Shown here: positions 1-13,250 of the stretch, in pieces
Layout of the letters: every line of letters starts with the position of its first letter
How positions within the stretch are numbered: the first letter of the stretch is position 1
Assembly: GCF_002999335.1 (NCBI RefSeq)
Contig: NW_020312281.1
Location: forward strand, 1-64,000
Length of the DNA: 64,000 nucleotides
Direction of reading: 5' to 3'
From: Cyclospora cayetanensis
Lineage: Eukaryota; Apicomplexa; Conoidasida; Eucoccidiorida; Eimeriidae
Notes under the pieces: model-generated
Seen by the model: the letters and a program-made list of their open reading frames with translations, nothing else
The model's database searches: none
What the model was told of the DNA's origin: nothing
Program-made: the position numbers and the translations under genes

Positions 1-1310
1 TTGTAGTAGTCAAATTATGGTCAGTGTGTTGGTTGGTCATTAGGACATGCCAGAACGCCCCAGCAATCTTTGGATGTCTATCCTTATTGCTACTTCTGTG
101 GAATTGCGAAGCTTGAACACATGAGGGGAAAAGTATTGAGCGACTTCCTGAGCCTTGATAGAGATGGAGGAGGGGATGAAACGAGCATATTCGCTGTTCA
201 GATGTCATCCAAATGCTTAGCTTCCAGCGGCTTAACAATACCATTTAAAGTCAGATCAGTCCAATTCCTTTTGAAGCAGGACGGGTTTGTAGAAGAGTTG
301 CGATAGCAAGATTGCGCGGCCTCAGCTGCAGACAATCTAGGCCAAATAGTGCATGCTCCTTTGCCATGGGGGGCACTCCACGCCACCAGAAGGGCGAGAA
401 CTCTTTCACTGTAGTGTAAATCCCATCATGGCCCAATAAAACATTATGGCGTGCTTTCAGCAAAGCAGCGATGTGGAACCAAGTTGCCTTGTACTACCGA
501 CACTGTCCGCTTGAATTTGAGCCATAGCTAGGCATCCTCATCGTGGTAGAGTTTCACTTTTTTGCAATGCGGAATTTTGGCAGGGATATGGAATGCATGG
601 GTGTTAAAAGCATACGAATCGTGCAATTCGGATAGGACTTTGAATAATCAGAGACGAGACTGACTGTGTTGAGCAATAGTGAAGTGCTGAGGCGTCTCGC
701 AGGAATGCGTCGACGTCCATGATGGTGACGCCTTGTGTGTGGGTCACTGCATAGTGGTACTGTGAAAGGCATCTAAGCCAGCACAACCCTACAGGATTAT
801 CAGAGCCCGTATAACTCTTCGTAAGATACAATGGAGTGGAGCATGATATGTCTAGATAGCATACTGGCGCCCACATAAATAGTGCAGGCTCTTAGCACGT
901 CCCACCACAGCACCTAGCGTTCCTATTACCGCCCTGACTACCGCTGCTCGGCTTAGATGAAATTTCAAAAACAACCGGCAAAAATTTTGCTCTTGTAGGA
1001 AGCCCACAGCCTGTTGGAAGAGAGGATTACCTACCGCTGCATCGCTAGCCTTGGTTGCTGAGAAGAAATGTTGCTCTATCGGGCAGCGCGGGTACCGGAA
1101 AAGTTGTATTGCGGCTAACAAGGGTACTTGCTGAGGCATTAGCCCCCCTTTCTAGGTCGCAGACTGCGTTTTCGAAAGTAGAGCAGTCGAAGGAGCAGCA
1201 ATCCGAGCAAATCCAGAACTGAAATCTCGACAAGTCGCAAGCTACTAAAAGTGTGCAACGACCTTGCGGGTGCGTTAACGTAACGCTCATGCAGGGCTCG
1301 ATTTGCAATA
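1..1310 (-). mobile_element. Ty3/gypsy LTR-retrotransposon relic 1 (cut by window edge)
   Basis: Read on the minus strand, pieces of a pol polyprotein run in the expected order. Near 1300-1180 is a segment matching the RT-thumb/RNase H connection of the other copies here (FENAVCDLERGA). Around 850-600 is a segment with STPLYLTK, equivalent to LLYLTKRVKIF in the 27.3 kb copy. At 463-320 lies the integrase zinc-binding region (HNVLLGHDGIYTTVKEF, then FWWRGV and a Cys near the end). At about 90-1 the integrase core remnant (AGAFWHVLMTNQHTDHNL) aligns with the 12.75 kb copy. Frames change several times and stops interrupt all parts, so this is dead. The element continues beyond the left edge. I saw no LTR here. 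Confidence 0.75.
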
Positions 1311-2542
1311 GCGCGTGTAAAACGGGGCTAGAATTTTGTGCAATCCCTTTGTAATAAAATGGTTATGAAAAGCCGAGCTGCTGCCATATTCGAATGAAGC
1401 AGTATAAAAGGCAGCTTAGTAAGGGAACGGCTAATACCAGTCTTACCAGTGTAAAGTTTGCGTTTTCTGGTTGCCCGTCCTCGTTTGCAGCCAAAATTAC
1501 CATACAATATACACAGCAGGATATTTGCTCGTGAAAAAGCCAATTTGCGTTGTTCGCCTCTACCCCTTCATGAAATCTTTCACATTTGAACAAGATTCAT
1601 GCAATCAGCAAAGCTCTTTTCGCCTAGAGTTTTCACTTCAGCAGTGGATGCTTATTTTTATCAAGTGATGATACCAAGCCTAAGGAAAGGGCTTCACATA
1701 TGACATAAATAACCTTGAGGAGAAGAAACATTGGCTGTAATTGTCCGATGCAAACCCAAAATCACTGGCAGCCGCCAGCTCGACCGGTCTGCAACAATAC
1801 CCGACCATAGGGAGATCCTTCATGCTAATCCACAACAATTTTTCACGCATCTATAAGCCTGGACCACTTGCAGCTAGCTGAGAAACACACAATATTAGTG
1901 GGTCTGCAGGTGTCCGCTGCCCTTCCTTTTCGTTTGTTGTGTCTCGACTCGGAAAGAGCAGCGGCAACAGTGATGCACCATCGAGGGCAAATGGCAGTCA
2001 CTCAGTAACATGCAAGTCTAGCCATCAGCCCTGGAGCCCCATGGAATCGCTGACAAAAAAGGGAGACAGATTATTAGATCGTTTTTCATGGAAAAAAGAA
2101 CCTGGCAGAGGCTGCCGAGAAAAAATCCCGATCCCGGTAGAGGAGAAGTTCCCCAAGCAAAGCCGTACAATAGCGCGGCACTTTGGTAGCCCCTCTTGAG
2201 GGATCCACTCAGCGCCCTGCCTCAAGTAAGTACAGAGCCGTGTTCACGCTGCCACGCAGCCGGGTGCTCTCCGTGAAGGTACAGTGCACTGAGATACAGT
2301 CTAACGCGCGCATTTGGTAGCTCAAACAAATATGCAATATCCCTTAGTAGCAATCCAGCATGAAATACATCTTTACGCCATATATCTCAGTTTGTATACA
2401 GAACAACGCACTGATCCGGTACCAGCGAAAGTACGCGAAAGAACAACAGCTCCAACAATCAATTATTCCATCCCTCTTATACCACCCTTAATCAATTCTA
2501 AGAATGGACTGATCATTCAATTTGCAAGCACGCCTTCTGGCA
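1311..2542. other. Intergenic stretch, no gene recognised
   Basis: Open frames here are short and resemble nothing I know. A plus-strand frame at 1939-2199 is rich in Lys, Arg and Ser but has no recognisable domain and no clear splice-site support. The right end is the 3' flank of the transporter gene. Confidence 0.4.
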
Positions 2543-5500
2543 TCAAAGCCGGGACCGACTGTGCGAGTGCCATCCATGGTCTTCGAGTTGTTCCCAAAGA
2601 CCCGCCGCAGCGTCGCTGCTTCCAGGCTTTCTCAGTTGTGCTTGTTGTTTCAAGACTCTGAATCCCACGTCTGTAGGTTCCTCGTGCGTTTCGTGCACAA
2701 GGCACTGACACAGGGCAGATGCTTCTTGCTGGGAAGCCTGCTGCTGATGCTTTAGGATCAGCGGCATTCGATCCTGTGCACCTTCATCGGCGAGCTGCCG
2801 AAAGCCCAAGCCATCTTTGTTACTCTCCCCTGCTATGACACGCGCTTCATCCGCTGCATAAGTGTTTGACGCGGCGAACAGTGCGGCGGCGCTCAACAAC
2901 CACAGACTGAAGAAAAACGCTCATATTAGTGCAACACACTCCGGCCCATTTTTAAGCATCGCCATCAATTCCTCCTCGAGCGAGCAGAAACTTCAGCACA
3001 AACGCCGGTAAGAACAAAATTGCTCCAGGGCGCCGAGAATGAACTGCAACAGGGTTTTTTGTTTCCACCTAGCCGGTGGAAACCCAGGGGCGATGAATAA
3101 CGGATGCGACGCGTGAGCACCGGTTCAGGAATACAAGATATTTCTTGACACTGTGGCTACACACTTAGGTACTAGAAGGTTGCTAGATGATTGCAATGGT
3201 GTAAAGTCTTGTCTTCTTGCGCCCCATAACTTACCTCATAGACAACTGGAAGGCGAGGGCCCTGGAGCCCACGAGTGCTCCAAGAAGGGATGCAACCACC
3301 GTTCCAAGGGCTTTGGATACGTCATCCAGCACCGTGTAAATGGCGCATATTGTGCCCCTAACCTGAGAATAACCCCGTGGAAAACACGCACCTAGACAGT
3401 CAGCTGCAGTCATTAACTTCACCTTGATCTTTTGGTAGTTCCGGTACGCAACGAAAACAATGTCAACACGCGAAACACCAGTGTCAAACACGCAAACCAC
3501 CAGTGTCAAGGCACGTCCAACAGGCTAGTCCACAAAACTGGAGATATAATATTGGATTTAGGGTTCAAAGCTTTGATCAAAGGGATAAAATCACCTCTGC
3601 GGTGTTGACATTGAGCAAGACAGCTCCAATATTCGCTGTGGGCAAAGTTGAACCAAAGGCAGCAGCTAACAACAGCAGCAGGAGCAGCAGAAGGGTTGGC
3701 CCTTCAGGTGCCTTCCCCATAATGGCAGGGAAGGCGAAAATCATTACGCACGGTACACACCTGTGGCAGTTCACATAGTGGGTGCAAATAAGAGTGGGAT
3801 AAGGACGGATTTTACGATGGTTCTACTCCCTCCCTTTCAGGAGGGAAAAATTAAGAATCCGTCTGTTATCCGCTGTCTAAACACTTAACTATAGTACGTC
3901 CGGTGACGCTCTGCACAATGCCCTAAATGGGAGCACGCATACTTCAGCTAAACTCGAGGCAAGCGTCAGCGGTAAGGTAGCATTGTGACCCCTAAGGCCT
4001 ACCGAAGGACGCAAGTTGTTGCACAGAAGCGGAGAAGTCTCTTGCCACTTTGGGCATAGAGATGTCCCCCAATCATCCCACCCACAATCATTCCGCAGAA
4101 GGACGCCGCAGCAACCGCAACGATCTGGCCATTGAACACGCACAAAGAAAAGACCCAGCAGTTCTCTCAAAGAAAGCGAGTTCGTGGCCACAGTTTCAAA
4201 AAGCTAAAGTAAGCCATGGCAGACTAACTGACAATACGAAGCAGAGTAAACAAATTCGTGAGGGAAAGAGAACTTACTGCTGCAATGGCTGCCGTGTCGG
4301 TGAGCCCGATGTCAGTTCTCAAGAAGTCATGAAGATAAACCACCAACACCCCCCATGGCACGTTGCCAGGAAATGCCTGAAAAAGACATAGTAGTTAAGG
4401 ACGCAACTCAGTCTCCCCCAAACCAATTATTGGAAGGAAGAAAGGTATCATGTGGCTACGTTGTAGCGAATGTCGTTCGTGCTTTTACATCTGCTACAGC
4501 CTAATAAATGCATATGTGCAATCTTTTGCTTCATGCAATCATCAAAGAAGGCCTACATCAAACAGGGCTTTTGGAACCGCACGGATGCCGACATGTACGT
4601 GAACGTTGTATCCATGAATAGACGCAGTTACAGATGCACAACTGCATATACTGGATTCACTCCCGCCGATATACAACAGATGTGCAGCTGTTTTGATCAA
4701 AATTGCTGCACATCCGACACAACACCAGAATAATCAGAGCACTCTGCAGGATTCGCTTCCAAAATAATTGGATTCTAAAAAGATCCGGGTGCCTTGTGGC
4801 CCTTGTCAGTATATCCAATTGACACACCTGCAAAAGCATCAGGATGTTTGTCTTGGACTTGGCCATTCCCTTGAGTCCTTCAAGCGATAATTCTTGCTGC
4901 TCACGGGCTCCCATGAATTCCATATGATGAGTCAAAGGACCCTCTGGCCTGCCATTTGCTAGGTAATAAAAGTGTGCCATGAACAATAAAGGTGCAGCAA
5001 GTATCAGAAACACCCAGCGCCAGTCCAAGGACCCTAAAAGGGCCGCAAGGCACTGGCCGCAGAAGGTGCCGAAACCTGCTGCCCCCAGAACAAATGCAGA
5101 GGCACAGGACCTTAAGGAAGGCCCAAACCAATCACCGACCAAAGAATACGCCAAGGGATGAACTCCTCCGCTCGCAAGGCCAGCAACCAAACGAAGAGCA
5201 GCCAGTTGCCAGTAAGCTGGGCGCAGCGTACAACAGCAAACGCACAGTACCAGAAGATATATCACAGTAATGAAGAAATGAGACAACAAAGCAGAAGACA
5301 CGGATGTGGTATGACACCACAGATATCAATCCTGGCAGATGATAATTAAAGGGCAGTACAGTTGAGCGTTGTAGGCTAACCAAATAGAAAGATTTGTGCA
5401 AATACATAGATAATCTTCACAAGAGAAAAAGCATAGTGCAAAAGTGCATAGTGGCAGCGAAATCTATACACATTGGGCTCTTTAAACAAAAGCACTTCAA

Positions 5501-7680
5501 GTTGCAACTTAGTATGCAAAAAGTTCTATAAGAAGGTTGACGAGCTACAAGTACTAAATAAGTCGATGCTTGTCCTGTGAAAAGTGATAATGACAATCCA
5601 TGGGAGTGATACGTTGACCGAGACTACAGACTAATTAAACGAATAATTTTCTGCATACCGTTGACAAAGAATGTGCATAATGAAGCAAGCCCAGAGAGGA
5701 GTAGAACAGCCGAGACAAGTTTGTTTCTATCCAAAACGCCAGCACAGAGACCAACAGTGAGGGCCCCAATACACCCCGGAATGTAGTAAAGGAACCTGCA
5801 CGCGCAACATTCGCAAAAACCAAAAGGCTTTTCTTGTAAGAGGCATACCTATTCCATACCGTCTAGACATTTGCTTTCTAGGAATATTTACCAAAAACAG
5901 AGCAGACAAAAAGCAAAAAAATACCAAGTATTTAACAGGACGCCACAACAAAGAGCTCTTACCAAGGCATCATCTAAATCCTGCCGCACTACATACTGTA
6001 GTTAAGTTAGTAGCTTTTATTCAGTCAGCGCACTCCAAGCAAACATCCACAGCTAGAGGCATGCCTAACGAGGCTTCAGGCTAAAGGAATCCAGCACTGC
6101 ATATCAGCTGAGGATCTGTGCCTCACGCGAGCTCGCCTCCCACACGGATGTCTCTCTCCGCCTCCGAGAAATGGAAGGTATCAGCGATGCGCGACAGATT
6201 GGGTGCCAGAGAATTCTGGGTACCAAACGCGACAGTCACCGCCAGAATCAGTACTACAAACACAAGAACATTCAGGCTAGCAGAACTGTATGAAAAATAA
6301 GAAAATTACTGACATGCTCTATGGAATACAATAGACTAGAAAGTTGTTATTAATCCTACAAGCTCACAGAAGTAGACACTATCAAAGTATTCATTGAAAA
6401 CTCGTATAACGAAGAAATTTCGTTAAATAGCTCAGGCACTGAAAAATCTTGAGTCTGACAGAACCGTTGCAATTATGTACAATAAGTTCGTCACAGGTTC
6501 TAAAATGGGGAAAACAAGTAAGATATGTGGAAATATGGATTGCATTCTTTACAAGTGACAAAATTTGGCTGCTTGAAAAATAGAGAAAGTTATTGCTTAG
6601 CCCAGTAGAATTCGGTGATTAGCTGTAGGTCCAATACTACCAATTCCAGCCTCTCAGCAAAACTTTAGTGTGAGCCAACAACTGATAGCTGTAAAGTAAT
6701 ACCCCATGTTAAAAGAAAATACAGCTTCAGGGTCTTGATTATAAACAAAAGTCAATATTTATCTACCAACTCGCGTAAACGATCATCAACTTCGATAGAT
6801 AGGTGCTGAGCAGCGTAGAGGAAAAGGCATTCTATGTACTGCAACGGCAACGGATCATATGTAACAGCAGCAAAAACGTGCATCGCACACAAGCCAAAAA
6901 TATAGGCGAATATTGCAGAGATACTCGTATCTGTGTAAAAGCAGCACATATCGTTGAAGGGAGCTTGAGCTTACTCATGAAATGATATTGCAGCAGCTCG
7001 GTAGCTCGCCCTCTCTGGTGGAACGCCATGGCCACATCGGGATACTTCAGATCTTCTTCATCCATATGTTTGTGGCTTCCCTCGCCCGGCAGTGCCTTCG
7101 ACCTGGTTGCCAGCAGACGCGAAATGAATGCCTGCATCCAGATGAGCCGCCGCGTCACCGCAGATGCTGTAACTGACGCTGTTGAGGAAGCAGAGGCTGT
7201 AGCCGCCTTCACAGTCCTCTTCCATACCCCAGCCTCCGCGTTGGTAGTGAAACATGTACCTCCAGGGTCCTGTGCAGCGTCATGGGGGGGAACTTCTTTA
7301 AATGTATTCCCGGTGCCACCAACGTCTGCAGCCAAGAATGTGCCACATTCTGGCCCCGATTTTTGCCGAACTCTTGCGGGAAAGCTCAAACGACTTGGAG
7401 CTAGTGCTTCCTTAGGATCTGCATACGTGGCTGACACGCCGATGTACCCCTCTGATGAATCTGCCATGCCATCTGGTAACGTATCAGCCTCCCGATCACT
7501 TGTGGGATTCTCTTCAGCGTCTGTGGCCACATGATCATGGGAGTGGGTTAACGTTGTGGGATCAGCAAGGACAGGTCCCTCAGAAACCCCTGAGGAGGCG
7601 TCGTAGCATTCAGGCTCCCCGATACTGCATTCATCCTCTGCACCCATCAGGGCAGAAGGTACAGCAAAGCGAGCCGCCAT
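2543..7680 (-). CDS. Spinster-like major facilitator superfamily transporter, multi-exon
   Basis: Exons seen on the minus strand: 7680-6975, 6285-6127, 5795-5659, 5216-4828, 4376-4278, 4124-4003, 3760-3595, 3362-3235 and 2906-2543 (stop 2543-2545). All have GT/AG borders, and phases match except between exons 1 and 2, where one base is out. A short unseen exon in the 6.3-6.97 kb intron is likely. Product about 757 residues. Exon 1 encodes a 235-residue polar, acidic N-terminal extension. Exons 2-4 carry the first transmembrane helices and the MFS signature region (RLVAGLASGGVHPLAYSLVG, DWFGPSLRS). Exon 5 has the PGNVPWGVLVVYL helix typical of spinster homologues, exon 8 VRGTICAIYTVLDDVSKALG, and exon 9 the last helix plus a Gln-rich tail. 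Spinster proteins export lysolipids or sphingolipids; the substrate here is unknown. Confidence 0.85.
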
Positions 7681-9543
7681 TCCCCTCCAACTTTGATTTG
7701 CCTACGCCAGAATGAGCCGCAACACCTGCGAGAGCCGTACTCCGGTTGTTGCGTACTGCGAAGGAGGCGATTCCCCCAAGTAATTTATCTTGTTAGGCTA
7801 GTAGAGTGTGTTGACCCAATGGCGGAAAAAGAGTGATCTAAATAGAGGGGAGAACGGCAGATTGTTAAAATTCGGAGGACTGCGGGCTGCTGACGGATCG
7901 ATTAAAAAGCTCTGGTAAACCTAAAGCGTAAGAAGTCATCGATGCCAGCTGTCCCGAGCTGTGGCGCGTCGATAGGCTCAGGCGTAGGTATAACCCTTCG
8001 TTCGTTGCTTGCTGCATCGCAAAGTTCCCACTTTGCTGCAGAAGAGAGGGTTGCTAGATGGGAATGATGAATTCAATTACGCGCGCTTTATCGTGCGTGT
8101 ATAGCTGGGCGATTCGATGTCTAAAGAACGGGATGCTGAGCAGCTGCAGTTGAGGGGAGAGCAGCAAAGGAACGAAAAAAGCTTGATATTTGAGAGGAAG
8201 ATAATAAATCTAAAGGAAAAGTGAAAGAAGGAAGGGAGAAGAGGGATCAATCCAAGAAACTCCATAAGCTGCTCACCCCGCTAGTGCAAGAGGTGAGGCC
8301 CGCGTCATGCGTTCTTGCCTCTTAGCAAAGCGCGAAGCATGTCCATTCCAGAATGTAGATCCAAATGTATTTATGATTAGTAATACCCAATACTGTTTTA
8401 CCTAGCAAGAGAGCAAACGCACTCTTGGGAGGAGTAATCGACTTACAATGATGCGTTCGTTCACTCGCATCGCCATCCCGCAAGTTGCAGTATTCCCTTA
8501 ACCTTTTGCTAGAAAAAGCCAATTCAATGAAGGAACAACGTTTGCCCTTCGTCGAGCTCAGCGCTTGGTTTTTTTAGTAGGCAAGCATAGACTCTCCGAG
8601 CCGAGGGCGCCTTTCTCTGTAAGTACTAAATGTGAACTAGTTATCACCGATGGTGACATGGGACTCGTGCAAAAAACATTCTGGCATACAGCCTGTTAAA
8701 AGCATATTGACAAATGGTATGCTCGCTGAAGTGTGCGTGCTATGATCAAACAGTTATGGCTTGAAAGAATTACCAAGGTACCATTCTATTACTCAATATT
8801 TCAGTTTTGGGCCAGAGCTTGTAGCGGGGTGAACTGTAGTTGGGCATGCTTCTAATGAAACTGGTTACCAACAAGTGACAAAGCACTGCCTAGCTTGTTT
8901 TCCTGTTCATATGTCGCCTTAATTGCAGAATGGCACGAGCTTGGCTGCGCGCGTTTACACTACACGCTTCGTGCAAATAGCTATGATTATTTGGCGTACC
9001 TGGAGAGTGAAGGCACGTGCATACTAGCCTTCTCTCCCGCTTGATATCGGGAACTCTAGACGTCGCATGCACTGGAAGGAAATAGATCCTGGGGGATACA
9101 GATAGACCTAAGAAGTTTGTATCGAGTCGGCAGTTAAGTGCCTCCATACGCAAACCATAGATGGAGCTTTTCATTTGGTAGCACCACACAGTTCGGTGCA
9201 GCTGTTTCCTGCTCCTTCATTGGCTGCGTATGCATTGGGATGTCACCTGTGCCAACAACAGTTGTCGGGTTCAATCGTTATTTGATCAGTAAATAACTCG
9301 CTTTTCTCAAGCAACAGACTGACAAGAGCATGATTTGGCGATGCAAGTATACGGGGGCAGAACGCTGTTAATTTGGCAAAGGCCAGCCTGCAAGCTGATG
9401 TGAGTCCACGTGCTTCACAGCTCATACAACAGCATACTGTGTCAGCCCGTAAAATGTTCCTGGAGGGGTCGGTGAGGCTACGCTGAGCCAAAAACTATGC
9501 CAGCTGCAAGGATGGTCAAGTAAACGGAGATGCCATCAGTTGC
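7681..9543. other. Upstream region of the transporter; no gene recognised
   Basis: This is the 5' flank of the minus-strand transporter and the left flank of retroelement relic 2. It holds only short open frames with no recognisable protein similarity. It may include the transporter promoter and the 5' LTR/leader of relic 2, but I could not delimit either. Confidence 0.35.
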
Positions 9544-10221
9544 TTGGTGGCGTACCATTCTTTGCATCCCCCATTTGAAGAGCAACGAGCGCTTGTTGTG
9601 CCACGGTTATCGGGAAGCGAAACATTGAAATGGTGGCCATATCCATGCAGAGACAGTCGCCCGCGTCGAGGTATTACTACAGTTCAAGCCTTACCACATG
9701 CCGTGACTCATCGGCTCATCCAGAGATCTCTACAGAAGCAAGCTTTGGAAAAATAAGGAATGCCAAAGCAGTGAAATCTATCGAGATCGTTCAATCAACA
9801 AAATAATATGGGGCTTCGATTCTCAAACTCCACGACATATATGAACAGCTGCTTTACAAGTGATTTATCTTCGGTTTACCCCACATGACGTCAGGTGATC
9901 GCAGGCCAGTAGCGTTTTACCGCTTTACACCTGACCGGTGGAGCTCCCGCAAATGATGGACCACTTGAGGTTTAGAAGGCAGATGAGCCCAAGTCCTACG
10001 TGTTTTGCTGGAATGCGATGGATCAAGTCGGACCTGTGGATGGTGGAACTGTGTCAACCGACCTTAGCCAACTATCGAGGTTGAATGTGGGGACAAGTTT
10101 CGAAGGAAGCAGCGGTCCCAGGCTACCCCATACAGCCCGTCAGCAATGCATCTGCTTCTATTGTGGAAAAACGGGTCATATTTTGTGGAGCTGCAAACGC
10201 ATGCAAAAGGCCAGAGTTTGA
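9544..10221 (+). pseudogene. Retroelement gag remnant with intact CCHC zinc knuckle
   Basis: Two open segments (9544-9756 and 10000-10221) cover the C-terminal part of gag. The second ends in CFYCGKTGHILWSC at 10153-10194, a perfect C-x2-C-x4-H-x4-C nucleic-acid-binding knuckle followed by basic residues. The frame closes shortly after. The upstream segment is separated by a frameshift and stops. The knuckle is diagnostic of a retroelement nucleocapsid. Confidence 0.75.
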
Positions 10222-10349
10222 ACAATGAGACTGGGCGACGCGAAGGTCGACTACATGACGAACAAATCAGATGCTTCAGGGGAACGGCAAGACCCCCAAG
10301 AGGCGCAAAGGAGGCTATAGAGATTCGAGCCGCAACTGGCGACCCACCA

Positions 10350-10645
10350 CGCATCAGTTCTGCCCTGATACGAGTGCACACTGATGGGCAAAAGCTGCTA
10401 TTCTTCCTTCACACTAGATGTGGATTCGCCACCCGAAGAGAAGGCGCGGAAATGCAAGTGGCCTGTACACGGTGTAGCGCAGTCCATGAGTCCTGGGTTT
10501 GCTCACAGGTGGCAGAATGCAGGGGTTGAAAATCCTGTGGCAGCTAATTGCTAGCTGAAATCGGAATAGGGTCCTATAATCATGCACCCTCACTTATTTA
10601 TTGGACCCTTGCACCATGACGAAGTCCTAGGCATGCCATGGGCAG
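10350..10645 (+). pseudogene. Retroelement aspartic protease remnant
   Basis: A segment reading RVHTDGQKLLFFLHTRCGF occupies the place of the catalytic loop of a retropepsin, but the expected Asp-Thr-Gly triad reads His-Thr-Arg, so catalysis is lost. Near 10620 the reading EVLGMPWAA matches the conserved Leu-Gly-x-x-Trp segment at the end of gypsy proteases. The two pieces are in different frames. Confidence 0.6.
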
Positions 10646-11293
10646 CCTAATGAAGGGTATGCATGCGGCCACAAGTGCACGCCGTAAACTTTAGTGTACC
10701 AGGAGGCGCTGGGATGGATCAACCCGAGACACCTTAATAACGTGCATTTTCCCTCTGGTGCGCAGGGTTTTATCGGTGCCTCAACAATGAGCGGCGGATT
10801 TTTCATGTGGTTAGTTGAGCAGCTCAGTATTCCGGTCCTGAGCAAAAATCCATCTGAGTCTCTGTGCAATAGATTCGGTTTACAGACTTCGAGTGAGTAT
10901 TCCACGAAGGACGATGGTGCGAATATCAAGAGGCAGTCAGAGAATGTGCTAAAGCATGACAAGCTGCTAAGAGGCCGGCCCTGCTGGTTATCCAGCAAAC
11001 CGTGTTCAGCTATTCTTTGAGTCGGTATCGAACTATGTTCCACAGTATCGGCAACCAGCACAGCAGGAAGAGGATATTGAGCGGCAAGAAAAATATTTGC
11101 TGGAAAAAGGCAAAATGCAGGAAGGTTTCGGCGCCTTTAGGCCTAACCCGGTGTTGTTGCCCACAATGGAAGGGAGGTGATGCATGTGCATTAATCTTAA
11201 GTCCCTGAGCACGATCACTATTATATACTGTGAAAAACCAATTTCCCGATGCTTAAACTGGCGAATAACTTGACAAGCTTCACAAATTACCAG

Positions 11294-11662
11294 TCTACTC
11301 GGCATTTGATTTCACGGACGCCTTCCTACCAATTCTTCCAATGGCCGGAATGACAGGCACAAAACGACATCTCACGCTTGCTCTCAAACTCAAGTATACC
11401 TGCATTTGCTTGGACATGTTAGAAACCGCGGCTGATATGCAGCGGCAAATGAAGAATCTTCTAGAATAGGCCTAGCAAGGAGGGCTTGATGGCTGTGTAC
11501 ATGGAAGGAGTCATGGGTTTCAGCCGAAACGTTGAAGGGCACCTGATGACGCGGGCTATACCTCTGCGCAACCGCCGCAAAGTTGCGAAGTCCGATGGCT
11601 GTACATTATTACAGAAATTCGAGTCGCAGATATGCTTGGATTGTTGCTCCTTTAAGTGCATT
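11294..11662 (+). pseudogene. Retroelement reverse transcriptase remnant
   Basis: The reading YSAFDFTDAFLPILPM matches the RT palm region that follows the first catalytic Asp. It runs to MQRQMKNLLE, then a stop, then a new frame with VYMEGVMGFSR (about 11493-11525). That is the position of the YxDD catalytic motif, here Met-Glu-Gly, so it is inactive. The thumb follows but is heavily altered. Confidence 0.7.
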
Positions 11663-12280
11663 ACAGACTAAGATTTCGTAGGTGAACTGGACATAGTAGG
11701 CGGGTGCCCCAGCAAATTCGTTTGTAGGCCGCATTCCAGCGCTTCCGAAACGCTCTGCGGATACAGAGCAATTCCTTTCTAATACACAATGTACGTGACT
11801 CCTCTCTCTCCAAAGGGCTTCGGGTTATCCAGAGCAACAAATTATGGTTTGTTACTTTCATAGCTTTACCGGAGCTGGGCAGCGGTAACCAGTGCGGGAG
11901 AAGAAGCTCGATGACATCGAGTGGGACGTGAAGAGCCAGCCTTATTTATGTGGCCGTAGCTGAACTGTCCAACCGACAATTATTTCACTTTTTGCTACTC
12001 TTTACAAGCCAGGATATATTATCCTGGACTTGTTCTGCTGGGCTTGAATGCCTTCTGCAGCACTGTTCAGTCATGCATTTTAGGGAGGTCACCATCATGG
12101 TAGCCGGCACGCTCTCACGGTGGTCCGGAGATGCTTTATTGTGCAGCACAACGGTTTGTTTATCTGGTTGTTCAATGCATTTATGAAAATTGCGCCAGTT
12201 TTATATGCTTGAGACCCATCCGATCTCTATTATAGCCAGAATTCAGGATAGCAAAACAGTGAATCTCCACAGAGTTAAGG

Positions 12281-12920
12281 ATGACCTACTGTGGCTCACA
12301 TGAAGGCGGACTCCGTCGCTTGTACATTCCAATTTGCCTCCGCATTTCTGCTTTACGCAAACCACAAGCTCCTGTTATTCTGGGTCATTGTGGGACTTAC
12401 ATTACAGCAAAAAAGGCCTGCGTCACCCTTCTGGTGGCCTGGGATGCGTGCCGCGGCCGAGGAGTATGCACAGTTCTGTCTAGACTCTTTGCAGCAAACA
12501 TGCACAATTCTAAATAGCTCAAGGCCGTCCGGTTCCAGAAAAAATTAGGACTGATCCGACCATGGATTCTATTGTTGGACTACTGGAGGTCAAGGATTTG
12601 GATGGCATCCACGTCAATGTCGGCAGCCTCAGCACAAACGCCCACTTCATCCCTTGCTACAGGTTTGTCACTGCTCGGGAGCTCAGTCAATATTTTTTAC
12701 TCAGGCCTTCAGGCTTCTTAGACTCCACAGAAGTAACAATGCAAATAGGGAACCGAAGTTCGTTAGTGTGATATGGAGTGCCTTTATGACCCGCCAACAT
12801 ATTGACCGTAATATGACCTCTGCGAACCACCCAAAGGCAGATTCACAAGTGGAGTGCATCAACCGCACTTTTCTGCCGTATATGCAATGTATGCTCACAA
12901 TCTCCAACTTCTCGACTTGA
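12281..12920 (+). pseudogene. Retroelement integrase remnant
   Basis: The zinc-binding domain is visible as FWWPGMRAAAEEYAQFCLDS (about 12430-12485). The core begins near 12600 (DGIHVNVGSLSTNAHFIPCY) and, after a frameshift, continues with EPKFVSVIWSAFMTRQHID and HPKADSQVECINRTF (to about 12890). These match the gypsy integrase core around its second Asp and final Glu. At least one frameshift splits the core. Confidence 0.75.
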
Positions 12921-13250
12921 TTTTTTTCTTTGTACTAAGCGGGTTTATAAGATGACGAAGCACTCGACAGGTTCCTCTTCCGCATCCCCAGTCTATGCTG
13001 AGTGGCCTCTCTCGCCTTCGGATCTGGACCTGATGGTCCGGGGTCAGCAGCCACCCTTAGCAGCAGAGATATTCAGAGGACAGGTGGCTAGTGCGTGAGG
13101 GTGTACGCACACATTTCAAGCGAACAAGAAAGTTATTACGGTAAGCGACGGTCGGTGCTTTGAGCCTGAAGGACGGCCTTGGTGGATCTACGAGCATTGT
13201 GAGGCGCATCCGAAGATGACCATACAGCGAGCGTTGCGGCAAAGTGGCAG

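Larger units (their letters stand above)
9544..13250 (+). mobile_element. Ty3/gypsy LTR-retrotransposon relic 2, nearly full gag-pol order
   Basis: This is the only plus-strand copy of family A and the most complete. In order: gag (9544-10221) with an intact CCHC zinc knuckle, protease remnant (about 10350-10645), reverse transcriptase (about 11294-11662), a decayed RNase H stretch, integrase zinc-binding region (about 12400-12520), integrase core (about 12560-12910) and a basic C-terminal tail to about 13250. Each part lies in a different frame and is interrupted by stops, so no polyprotein can be made. The gag-PR-RT-RH-IN order is that of Ty3/gypsy (Metaviridae). I did not find convincing LTRs flanking it. 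Confidence 0.8.

Noticed and set aside
7028..7534. 168-codon plus-strand open frame
   Set aside because: It is the antisense of exon 1 of the transporter, where codon bias keeps the opposite strand open.
10627..11061. 144-codon minus-strand frame
   Set aside because: It overlaps the plus-strand protease-to-RT part of relic 2, which explains the sequence better.
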